Origin: Pseudomonadota bacterium
Lineage (GTDB): Bacteria; Pseudomonadota; Gammaproteobacteria; Steroidobacterales; Steroidobacteraceae
Direction of reading: 5' to 3'
Assembly (NCBI GenBank): GCA_021850555.1
Contig: JAJZLX010000003.1
Location: 1 to 11,670 of the forward strand
Length of the DNA stretch: 11,670 nucleotides
Positions 1 to 6,405 of the stretch are shown here, piece by piece (position 1 is the first letter of the stretch; each line of letters begins with the position of its first letter). The notes beneath the pieces were generated by a model. The model worked only from the letters and a program-made list of their open reading frames with translations. It was not told the origin of the DNA and did not search any database. Made by a program: the position numbers and the translations under genes.

Positions 1-1111
1 AGGCGGGCCTGTCGAGCAGAAAGACCGGGCTTTTCTGGCTGCCGACCTGAATGTCGAGTTCTCCGGCTCGCGCAATCCCGAGCACCTCGCTCACCCACTC
101 CGGCACGCCCCCGCGGCTCGCCGGCCGCCCCTCGCGCACTGGCTCATCGCTGCCGCGCTCGTAGAGGGCATAGCTCACCTTCGACTGGCCGCTCTTCACC
201 TTCTCCCGTCGCGTCCACACGATGCGCCGGCCGTTTTCGACCTCGAGCGTCACTTGCGCTTCCGTCGCGCCGTGACGGATCAGGGTGTCATCGCCCTCAC
301 CATAGGCGACAGCCCGCAGGCTCGTCGCCGCAAAGGTGGACTTGCCGAGATCGTTGTCACCGATCACTGCCGTCACCCCCGGAAAGAGCGGCACGGTCGT
401 GTCGATGTGGGCGCGGAAATCCTTCAAGCGAATCGAGCGCAGCCCCGGGGCTGCATCATCCGGCCACTCGGCGGCGCGCCGCAGCACCTCCACCTGGGCC
501 GCAGCGTCGGCTCCGCGCGTGAGCTTCACCAGACTCACCAGGTCTTCAAACAGCTCAGGCTCGTGATGCGAGATCAGAATGGTCTGGGTACCGGCCCGGC
601 GGGCCACATCCGCGAGCACTCGCACGAACCCGGCCACCCGCTCCGGCTTGATCCAGCAGTCCGGCTCATCGAGCACGATCAGCCGCCGCGCACCGGTGCG
701 CGAGAGCGCCGCGAAGCGCAGCCCTGCCGAGAGCACGTTCGTCACCGCCCCGCCCGAGCCATCGAACGCATCCTCGATCGAGCCCGCATTGTCGATCTGC
801 ACATCGAGTGCAGGCGCCCCGCGCTCCTGGTAGAGATTGAGACGCACCTCTCCTTTCTCCGGCAGCACGTCGCGCACGATCGCCGTGAGCAGCTTCTCGA
901 ACGCCCCGACACTGCGCCGGTGCGCGCGATTCTGCAGGCGCTCGAGCGCCGCATCGCACTCCTCGACGAGCTCGAGGCGGCCTTTGGACTCGGCAACCCG
1001 CTGCCTGAGCGTCGCCTCCCGCGACACGCACGATTCGCGCAGTCCCGTGAGCTTCGCGTGCAGGATGCGCGCGCGCTCGAACCGACCGGTATCCAGTTCC
1101 TCGAACAACAT
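1..1111 (-). CDS. Rad50/SMC-like ATPase with permuted motif order (partial, runs off left edge)
   Basis: 370 residues are visible and the frame is still open at base 1. Residues 10-80 are helical and coiled-coil-like. Next come a signature-like GSGGAV (118-123), Walker B LIVLDEPD (144-151) and a switch region ILISHHE (178-184). These form the normal C-terminal half of a Rad50, RecN or phage gp46-type ATPase. After a linker at about 195-223, a typical N-terminal half begins: SIRLKDF (226-232), Walker A GDNDLGKST (251-259), then DDTLIRHGA and a region ending FLLDRPA that resembles the stretch leading into the outgoing coiled coil. I translated the linker codon by codon and found no stop. The ATG at 1111 has GGGAGG seven bases upstream and lies 2 bp after the preceding stop. 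The family holds or processes DNA ends, usually with an Mre11/SbcD nuclease, which is not in the window. Fusion of two half-genes is an alternative to permutation. Confidence 0.85.
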   Translation of the reverse strand, partial: MLFEELDTGRFERARILHAKLTGLRESCVSREATLRQRVAESKGRLELVEECDAALERLQNRAHRRSVGAFEKLLTAIVRDVLPEKGEVRLNLYQERGAPALDVQIDNAGSIEDAFDGSGGAVTNVLSAGLRFAALSRTGARRLIVLDEPDCWIKPERVAGFVRVLADVARRAGTQTILISHHEPELFEDLVSLVKLTRGADAAAQVEVLRRAAEWPDDAAPGLRSIRLKDFRAHIDTTVPLFPGVTAVIGDNDLGKSTFAATSLRAVAYGEGDDTLIRHGATEAQVTLEVENGRRIVWTRREKVKSGQSKVSYALYERGSDEPVREGRPASRGGVPEWVSEVLGIARAGELDIQVGSQKSPVFLLDRPA

Positions 1112-1113
1112 GC

Positions 1114-1386
1114 CTATGCCTCCCGCAACCGCCACGCCAGCACCGTGCAGCACTCGCCAGCGGCATCCAGGACCTTCTTGCGAAAGGTCAGGACCGGACA
1201 ATTCTCCCGCATGATCTGCCGCACGAGACCCTTGGGGTCATCCACGCCGCCGAGCCACAGCCCAACATCAGTCACATCGCGCCCGGCGAGAAGGGCCGCA
1301 CGCACCCACGAGAGACGCTCCTCATTCGTCGCGCAGTACGCGAGCTTCCTCGGCAAGCCGGCCGGTGAGTCGGCAGATCCCCGCAT
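1114..1386 (-). CDS. Small winged helix-turn-helix-like protein
   Basis: 90 residues. Residues 22-60 read as two or three helices (NEERLSWVRAALLAG, then DPKGLVRQIMREN). They are followed by a beta-hairpin-like stretch, CPVLTFRKKV then TVLAWRL. This helix-helix-hairpin layout, with a short peptide (ENCPVLT) leading into the hairpin, resembles small phage winged-helix proteins of the HTH_39 type. That assignment rests on pattern memory, not a search. It starts 14 bp after the upstream gene's stop and ends 2 bp before the ATPase ATG, so it is probably translationally coupled to the ATPase. The ribosome site is weak (GGCGAGAG). It could be a DNA-binding accessory factor for the ATPase or a regulator of the unit. 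The first 20 residues look disordered. Confidence 0.7.
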   Translation of the reverse strand: MRGSADSPAGLPRKLAYCATNEERLSWVRAALLAGRDVTDVGLWLGGVDDPKGLVRQIMRENCPVLTFRKKVLDAAGECCTVLAWRLREA

Positions 1387-1400
1387 GCGCTCTCGCCCGC

Positions 1401-1724
1401 CTACGAGGCGAGCGCCGCCTCAGCCTGCTTGAGCGCAGCCTCGCGCTCATCGAGTTCGCGCACGAACTTATCGACGGCCTGTTCGTTCTCGCGCTCCCGC
1501 TCCCCGTAAAGCCGGCGCAACGCATCAAGATCCCCGGTGCCGAACTCCTGCTCGGCCTCCGCGCGCGCTTCCTTCAACTGACGCTCGGCGGCCTCGAAGT
1601 CCGCCTGCGCCCGCGCGCGCCGCTCGATCATCTGCCGGTGGCGAGCTTTCGCCTCCTCGAGCCGCTGCGCCGCCGGCGAACCCGATGCACCCGGCTTTGA
1701 CTGATTTCTCAATTCATGAGCCAT
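1401..1724 (-). CDS. Coiled-coil protein of unknown function
   Basis: 107 residues starting at the ATG at 1724. The frame extends to a GTG at 1736, but GGAGGT sits five bases before the ATG and would lie inside the longer version, so I prefer the shorter. After a 20-residue polar leader, residues 20-107 are almost entirely helical and rich in Ala, Glu and Arg (AQADFEAAERQLKEARAEAE). There is one break at EFGTGDLDALRRLYGERERE, which resembles a motif I associate with unassigned phage and plasmid proteins. No catalytic motif, signal peptide or membrane segment is seen. It sits between the small basic protein (13 bp upstream) and the winged-helix protein (14 bp downstream). A structural or scaffolding partner for the downstream coiled-coil ATPase is possible but unproven. 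Confidence 0.75.
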   Translation of the reverse strand: MAHELRNQSKPGASGSPAAQRLEEAKARHRQMIERRARAQADFEAAERQLKEARAEAEQEFGTGDLDALRRLYGERERENEQAVDKFVRELDEREAALKQAEAALAS

Positions 1725-1737
1725 ACCGACCTCCACC

Positions 1738-1935
1738 TCACCCGCGGTCCGCCGCTTCTCGCCGCCGCGCCAACCGATCGAGGTAGCGCTTCACCCCGAT
1801 CCACTCCTCTGCCGTCACCCAGACCTCGTACGGCCTAAGCCCCCGCGCACGCAACGCCTTGCGCACCTTGCGCTTTCGCTCCCGATCGGACTGCCTGCGT
1901 TTCTCCTGTTTCCCGCCATCGCTGCCCGCATTCAT
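1738..1935 (-). CDS. Small basic protein, possible ribbon-helix-helix DNA-binding regulator
   Basis: 65 residues. The first 30 are very rich in Lys and Arg (KQEKRRQSDRERKRKVRKAL). A predicted strand follows (YEVWVTAEEW) and then a helix (IGVKRYLDRLARRREA). The strand-then-helix pattern after LRARGLRP resembles MazE- or Arc-like ribbon-helix-helix proteins, but the fold is not certain from sequence alone. It is the first gene of the left unit. The -10 box of its promoter ends only 13 bases before the ATG, so the mRNA leader would be about 7 nt, almost leaderless. The weak GAAGG near the start would then lie partly upstream of the transcript. First position and DNA-binding character make it a candidate autoregulator acting on the GGACTAGTCC palindrome. 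Confidence 0.65.
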   Translation of the reverse strand: MNAGSDGGKQEKRRQSDRERKRKVRKALRARGLRPYEVWVTAEEWIGVKRYLDRLARRREAADRG

Positions 1936-1945
1936 ATCTCACACC

Positions 1946-1970
1946 TTCATTATAACAGATGGACTAGTCC
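1946..1970 (-). promoter_or_regulatory. Extended -10 promoter with GGACTAGTCC palindrome (copy 1)
   Basis: Read on the minus strand, a perfect 10-bp palindrome GGACTAGTCC (1961-1970) is followed after six bases by TGTTATAAT, an extended -10 whose TATAAT is at 1954-1949. No -35-like hexamer is found at 15-18 bp spacing. The expected start of transcription is near 1942, just before the gene starting at 1935. The same block recurs at 8754-8778 with 22 of 25 bases identical. The surrounding stretch 1936-2061 is AT-rich and holds no gene. I see no convincing terminator in it for the upstream helicase gene. Confidence 0.75.
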
Positions 1971-2061
1971 GCAATACGAGATTTTACACTTTTATCCAGT
2001 TTTTTTCGTTGTACTTCGGTACTATCAACTGCGCGGCAGATCCAGCACGAAATTCGAGCAA

Positions 2062-3657
2062 TCAGCCCGCATGAAAACACGCCTCGCAATACCGAAACGG
2101 TTCGTGACGCGAGAGCGGTCGCTGGCAACTCTCGCACCGTCGCATCCGCTTCTTGGCCAGATGCCGGTTGATCGCGGCATTGAGCGCGTGAATCGCACCC
2201 TGGGCGCGCTTCAGATCTGGGAAAACATCAGGCCACCTGTAATGAAGCCAGCAATAGAGGTTCAGCACACGCACCGCGAATTCCGCCCGCTGCTGCTCGG
2301 CGCCCGCCCCGGGCGGCAGGTGATACCGCAGCGCCTCGAGCCCGAATCGCTCGCCATTCGCGATCGCGTTTGCGAAGAGCACGAATTCCCGGGGTAGCTG
2401 TTTTCTCGCAAGCATCGGAACCGGCGCGACCGAGAGCGTGAGTCGGGTCTTAAGCGCCAGACCGTGGACGTGATCGAGCACCCGGGCGATCCCGATCTGA
2501 TCCTCACCGAGCGCGGCGGAGAAGTACTGGTTATCCGGCAACCTCACCCGGCGCAGGAACGTCTCGAGGATCTGCTCGAGACACTCCGACTGAAGCATGC
2601 CGGCGATGGCCGAGACAATCGGCCAGCTCGGCCCCTGCCGATAAAACCGCGGCACGCTCGAAGGCCGCACCGCGAGCGACGTGCGGATAAACTGGAGCGT
2701 GCGCCGGTCGAGTGCCCCGACATGCCCGCTGGCGTGCTGCCCATACCTCCCCGCCCGGCCCGCGATCTGCCAGACGAGTTCGCGGGGCAGCGCGGTCTCG
2801 GCCTTTCCGTCCCACTTGGTGGGGCGCGTGAACAGCACATGTTTGACCGGCAGATTGAGCCCCATGCCGATCGCATCGGTCGCCACAACGAGGTCCACGT
2901 CGCCGCGCCGAAACCGTTCGGCCTGCGCGGTGCGCACCTCAGGGGACAGCGACCCGTAGATCACCGCGCAATCGCGGTTGTGCCGGCTCGACGCCTCGGC
3001 GGCAAGATCGAGCACTTCACGACGGGAGAACGCAACGAGCACGCTCTGCGCAGGGATATCGGAAAATCGCGTGGGGCGTTCGTCGACCTCGAGCTCGGCC
3101 AGCCGTTCGGTCGAGATCACCTCGAGCGGTTCGCCGAGGTATTCGGCGAGCGCTTCCACGGCATCCTGCGCCTCGGGCGAGCCAAGCATCCAGACCTCGC
3201 GGGCGGGCGCCCCGAGAATGGCCTGCACCCAGGCCGACCCGCGCTCGGTGTCCCCGAGCATCTGTACCTCATCGATGATCGCGACGTCCACGGGCGCATC
3301 GAAATCGGCCATCTCAATGGTCGAGGCGATGAATGCGGCGAGTGGGTTCTCACGGATCTCGCGCTGCTCGCCGGTGATCAGAGACGTCGGGAAGCCGTCC
3401 GCTTCGAGCCGGTCGCGAACTTCGAGCGCGAGCAGCCGCAGAGGCCCGAGGTAAACTCCACTCGCGGCGCGCTTCAGGCGCTCGAGCGCACGATGTGTCT
3501 TGCCGCTGTTCGTCGGACCGACCACCAGCACAAGCTTGCGACCGAGGCCTCGCGCGACCGGATAGAAATCAGCGATCCGCTCCGGAAGGGCAGCGGCAAG
3601 GTTCTGCAGCCCACGGGCCGGGCTCATGCGTTCGCGCGGCGTACTGATGCTCGTCAC
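2062..3657 (-). CDS. Suv3-like SF2 helicase with C-terminal zinc ribbon
   Basis: 531 residues from the GTG at 3657. Motif I GPTNSGKT (47-54), TGEQRE (95-100), motif II DEVQ (129-132), ATDAIGMGLNLP (259-270) and motif VI QIAGRAGR (297-304) match the Suv3/SUPV3L1 branch of superfamily 2, which unwinds RNA and RNA-DNA duplexes in mitochondria and bacteria. Residues 340-500 are the expected helical C-terminal region. The end carries C508/C511 and C524/C527, a four-cysteine zinc-ribbon pattern. The frame runs on upstream to 3744, but that part overlaps the methyltransferase. The GTG at 3657 forms a 4-base GTGA overlap with the methyltransferase stop and has GAGG about eight bases upstream, so it is the likely start. 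It is last in the right-hand unit. A role in RNA or DNA-RNA hybrid processing is inferred from family. Confidence 0.9.
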   Translation of the reverse strand: MTSISTPRERMSPARGLQNLAAALPERIADFYPVARGLGRKLVLVVGPTNSGKTHRALERLKRAASGVYLGPLRLLALEVRDRLEADGFPTSLITGEQREIRENPLAAFIASTIEMADFDAPVDVAIIDEVQMLGDTERGSAWVQAILGAPAREVWMLGSPEAQDAVEALAEYLGEPLEVISTERLAELEVDERPTRFSDIPAQSVLVAFSRREVLDLAAEASSRHNRDCAVIYGSLSPEVRTAQAERFRRGDVDLVVATDAIGMGLNLPVKHVLFTRPTKWDGKAETALPRELVWQIAGRAGRYGQHASGHVGALDRRTLQFIRTSLAVRPSSVPRFYRQGPSWPIVSAIAGMLQSECLEQILETFLRRVRLPDNQYFSAALGEDQIGIARVLDHVHGLALKTRLTLSVAPVPMLARKQLPREFVLFANAIANGERFGLEALRYHLPPGAGAEQQRAEFAVRVLNLYCWLHYRWPDVFPDLKRAQGAIHALNAAINRHLAKKRMRRCESCQRPLSRHEPFRYCEACFHAG

Positions 3658-5012
3658 GCTGCCGCCTCGAGAGCCCGCTCGACCAGGTTGGCCCGCACGA
3701 GCGCCTCGGCCACCGCCGGCGGCACAGCATTGCCAATCATCCAAACCTGGTCCGTCTTGCTGAGGGGCTTGCCCTCGTAGATCGGATCCAGGATGTACTC
3801 GTCGGGGAAACTCGTCGCCCGGGCGAGTTCGCGCGGAGTCAGCATCCGCATGCCGATGTCCGCAATGGCATAACGCTCACCGCGCACCGTCACTACGCCG
3901 AAGCGGTCCTTGGTGGTAATTGTGCCGAGCGGCCGCTCGATGCGCGGGTCCTGATCCGTCCCGTAGTACTTCATAAGGAACGCGCGCACCTCGCCGTAAT
4001 GCAGCCCGTTGGCCTGAACGGTATGCAGTGGCTCATCGACAGCCTGCCCGTCTTTGGAGGTGCCCTTGAACTTCACCAGGTAGGAGGTCACCAGATGGTG
4101 GTGATCCTGGGTGGTGACCGTCGACAGCGGCCACGTCACGGGGTGGCCGTCGTTCTCGTGCCCACCGTAGTGGCGCGCCATGAACGCAGCGACCAGATCA
4201 TCATGGCGGCGCTGGGGGGCGCGCACCGGATGAGTCTGGGGGACAATGAACGGTTTCGGGTTGTCGATGACGTATCGCATGATCCCGCGCGCAATCCGCT
4301 TGAGGGTAGCCTCAACGAGCGGGCGCTCGCGCTCGAATATCGAGGGGCAAGGGATGGACCAGTCGATACACTCAGCCGCACTACGGTAAGGAGCACAGCC
4401 ATCCCACGGGCCATGCGAGGCCGCCGGGAAGACGATCTCCTCGCCGTCGGACCGAGCGATCACAAACAGGCGCCGGCGACTGGTTGGCGCTCCGTAATCG
4501 CACGCGCGCAGCGTTCGCATATCGACTCGGTACCCGAGGTTCTCGAGCTGTCGATGCCAGCGTCGGAACGTCATCCCGCGCCGCTCGCGATCCGGCCGTC
4601 CGGTTTCATCGAGCGGCCCCCAGTCGGCGAACTCTTCGACATTTTCGAGCATGATCACGCGCGGTCTGCGCTCCTTCGCCCACCGGATCACGGTCCAGGC
4701 AAGGCCGCGCACCCGTCGCGCGCGATTTCGGTCGCGGAACGGCTTGCCGCCGCGGGCCTTGGAGTGATAAGTGCAGTCGGGACTGAACCAACTGAGGCCA
4801 ACAGGCCGCCCGGCGCCGACGTGGCTCGGATCGAGGTCCCGGATGTCCTCGCGCAGGTGCAGCGTGTGGGGATGATTCGCAAGATGGACCGCAAGCGCCT
4901 TGGCGTTGTGGTTGATCGCGATGTCCACGGGGCGGCCGAGTGCCGCTTCGATCCCTGTGGAGGCACCCCCACCACAAGCAAAATTGTCGACGACGATCTC
5001 TCGCTGACGCAT
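3654..5012 (-). CDS. C5-cytosine DNA methyltransferase, phage type
   Basis: 452 residues. It transfers a methyl group from S-adenosylmethionine to C5 of cytosine in DNA. Motif I is NFACGGGASTG (10-20). The catalytic Cys80 lies in SPDCTYHS, aligning with the usual PPCQGFS with Asp before and Thr after the Cys. ENV is at 123-125, the TSRRRLF motif at 177-183, and motifs IX/X include MLTPRELARATSFP (390-403) and GNAVPP (427-432). The target-recognition region (about 190-385) contains a repeating unit of roughly 33 residues beginning PLxTV/I near 295, 328 and 361. The ATG at 5012 overlaps the upstream stop (TGATG) with GGAGGT upstream; the longer frame to 5051 would remove that signal. No restriction nuclease partner is seen, so self-protection or host mimicry is more likely than restriction-modification. 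Target sequence unknown. Confidence 0.93.
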   Translation of the reverse strand: MRQREIVVDNFACGGGASTGIEAALGRPVDIAINHNAKALAVHLANHPHTLHLREDIRDLDPSHVGAGRPVGLSWFSPDCTYHSKARGGKPFRDRNRARRVRGLAWTVIRWAKERRPRVIMLENVEEFADWGPLDETGRPDRERRGMTFRRWHRQLENLGYRVDMRTLRACDYGAPTSRRRLFVIARSDGEEIVFPAASHGPWDGCAPYRSAAECIDWSIPCPSIFERERPLVEATLKRIARGIMRYVIDNPKPFIVPQTHPVRAPQRRHDDLVAAFMARHYGGHENDGHPVTWPLSTVTTQDHHHLVTSYLVKFKGTSKDGQAVDEPLHTVQANGLHYGEVRAFLMKYYGTDQDPRIERPLGTITTKDRFGVVTVRGERYAIADIGMRMLTPRELARATSFPDEYILDPIYEGKPLSKTDQVWMIGNAVPPAVAEALVRANLVERALEAAA

Positions 5013-5581
5013 CACGCACGCACCTCCTGCTCTCCCGTCCGGCGCACCCACCGTTTAGGCCACGGCAGGAGCGTGAGAATCTGTTCCTCGGAATAGGTCT
5101 CCCATCTCGAAAGCATGTCGAGAAGATCAACGACATCTTGATCCGCTGGACGGCCAGGCGCGTACCCGAGCAGCGCTGCTCCGACTGCCCGGTAGGCGCA
5201 GGCCAGTGCCAAGCGTGCACGCCCGAGCGCCCGCTCGCGAGACGTCTCATCGGACACGGGAGCACTCCGCGTGCCGCTCGAGTAGCGCGCCGAATCGAGA
5301 CGCACGATCTCGAGTTCGGCAACCGGCGCCCCGCCGTTGATCGTGAAAATCCCCTCGAGCGCGGCATACCGGTCCGGCGGATATCCCGGGCGAAGGCTCA
5401 CGCACGCGCCGACCGCGCTGTAATAGCTGCGCCGGCCGCAATGATCCATCCCGATGTAGTAGAAATCGTCCTCGTCTTCGGCCACGCCGACGATGCGTGC
5501 GAGAGAAAAGTCATGAACGAGCCCGATATCGTTGAGAATCGGACGTACTTCGTCGGCGAGCGATTGCAGGGTCAGTGCCAC
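5012..5581 (-). CDS. Protein of unknown function between ATP-grasp and methyltransferase genes
   Basis: 189 residues from the GTG at 5581, which has GAGGAGG four bases upstream; the frame extends to 5794 but that part only shadows the ATP-grasp gene. Residues 1-90 look like a mixed alpha/beta domain (LVHDFSLARIVGV, DDFYYIGMD, GRRSYYSAVG, LEGIFTINGG) followed by strands around VAELEIVRLD. The second half is helical and ends in a basic tail (PWPKRWVRRTGEQEVRA). I recognise no family, catalytic motif, signal peptide or membrane segment. Its start overlaps the ATP-grasp gene by 10 bases and its stop shares a base with the methyltransferase ATG. All three products are therefore probably made in coupled amounts, and this one may be a partner of either enzyme. 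Confidence 0.75.
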   Translation of the reverse strand: MALTLQSLADEVRPILNDIGLVHDFSLARIVGVAEDEDDFYYIGMDHCGRRSYYSAVGACVSLRPGYPPDRYAALEGIFTINGGAPVAELEIVRLDSARYSSGTRSAPVSDETSRERALGRARLALACAYRAVGAALLGYAPGRPADQDVVDLLDMLSRWETYSEEQILTLLPWPKRWVRRTGEQEVRA

Positions 5582-6399
5582 GATGCCTCCTCGGCACGCG
5601 CGCTCTGAGCGCGGCCTTGCAAAAACTTCTGCGCACAGAGCTGCTGCCAGCGCCGCATGAGCAGCTGCACGTATTGACTCGGCGCGAGCGTGCCGCTGTA
5701 GAAGCCTAGCGCCCACGCGTCGTTGACTTCGACGAGCGCGGTGAGGCCACTCTCGAGCACGCCCACATCGAGCGCGAAGGCCACAGGCGCCCATCGGCTG
5801 GCGCTGAAGCGGCTCGCCATCTCGTGCACCACGGCCGTATCGGGCAGAGGCGCCTCGTCTGCACCGTCGTCGTATCGACCCTCGCCGAGGATCTCCCCGT
5901 CGAGCACGTAGTAGCGCACCTCGCTCACCCAGGACACCGGCTCGCTCACCCAGACGCGCGAGCGCGGCTCGAGCGCGAGAAATGCGTTGTGCTGGGCCCG
6001 GGGGTGACAGGAAAGATGCGCCGGATCATCGAGCGTATCGAACACGAACCCGGTGAACGCCTTGGTCGTGACGGGTTTCACGAACCAGCGACCGAGTACC
6101 GATCCAGCCTCGCGCTGCTCGACCTCGCGATGCAGGTAGTGGCGCAGCGCTGACGGGTAGGACAGATTCCCAGGCTCTGCAATCCCCGCGAGCCCCATCG
6201 CGCGACGCACGAACTCGACGGTCCCGACCGGCACGCACGCTCCGCGGGCAAGGCGGGCGGCATAGCACTCGATCCCCTCGAGACTTGCGCCGAGCACCGG
6301 GATGTCCGTCTGCAGGGCAACCTGACGCACGACGCGCTCCTCCCGACCGCCCCAGTCGTTCTGGCAGAGCAGAGCGAGTTTTGAGGTCTCAACCGGCAC
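5572..6399 (-). CDS. ATP-grasp family protein (DUF4343 / R2K-clade-like)
   Basis: 275 residues from a GTG at 6399. Residues 1-100 look like a pre-ATP-grasp Rossmann-type region (LALLCQNDW, IPVLGASLEGIE). The ATP-grasp core follows: WFVKP (105-109) with the likely ATP-binding Lys108, KAFTGFVF, SEVRYYVLDGEILGEGRYDDG (159-179), then ALDVGV (209-214) and LVEVNDAWALGFY (222-234). Asp211, Glu224 and Asn226 are plausible metal ligands. ATP-grasp enzymes join a carboxylate to an amine or thiol through an acyl-phosphate. The order of motifs resembles the DUF4343/R2K group found in phages; that is recall, not a search. The start has only a weak ribosome site and lies 6 bp after the ligase stop. The substrate is unknown. 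Context suggests modification or repair of nucleic acid. Confidence 0.8.
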   Translation of the reverse strand: MPVETSKLALLCQNDWGGREERVVRQVALQTDIPVLGASLEGIECYAARLARGACVPVGTVEFVRRAMGLAGIAEPGNLSYPSALRHYLHREVEQREAGSVLGRWFVKPVTTKAFTGFVFDTLDDPAHLSCHPRAQHNAFLALEPRSRVWVSEPVSWVSEVRYYVLDGEILGEGRYDDGADEAPLPDTAVVHEMASRFSASRWAPVAFALDVGVLESGLTALVEVNDAWALGFYSGTLAPSQYVQLLMRRWQQLCAQKFLQGRAQSARAEEASWH

Positions 6400-6405
6400 G
6401 GCGAT

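Noticed and set aside
254..1432. Long plus-strand open frame over the ATPase, winged-helix and coiled-coil genes
   Set aside because: Antisense shadow in GC-rich coding DNA; its protein has no recognisable motif, while the minus-strand frames carry clear ATPase motifs and ribosome sites.
2006..2026. GTAC-CGAA-GTAC hairpin as terminator after the helicase gene
   Set aside because: Only a 4-bp stem and followed by A-rich, not T-rich, sequence on the minus strand.
3658..3744. N-terminal extension of the helicase
   Set aside because: It lies inside the methyltransferase gene and encodes Gly/Arg-rich shadow sequence; the GTGA overlap at 3657 with an upstream GAGG is the better start.
2464..3780. 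Plus-strand frame of 438 codons opposite the helicase
   Set aside because: Antisense to the Suv3-like helicase, whose motifs I, II and VI are intact on the minus strand.
3654..5012. A restriction-modification system
   Set aside because: No gene resembling a restriction nuclease lies next to the methyltransferase; neighbours are a helicase and an unknown protein.
3999..5096. Plus-strand frame of 365 codons opposite the methyltransferase
   Set aside because: Antisense to a methyltransferase with all key motifs; no independent evidence for coding.
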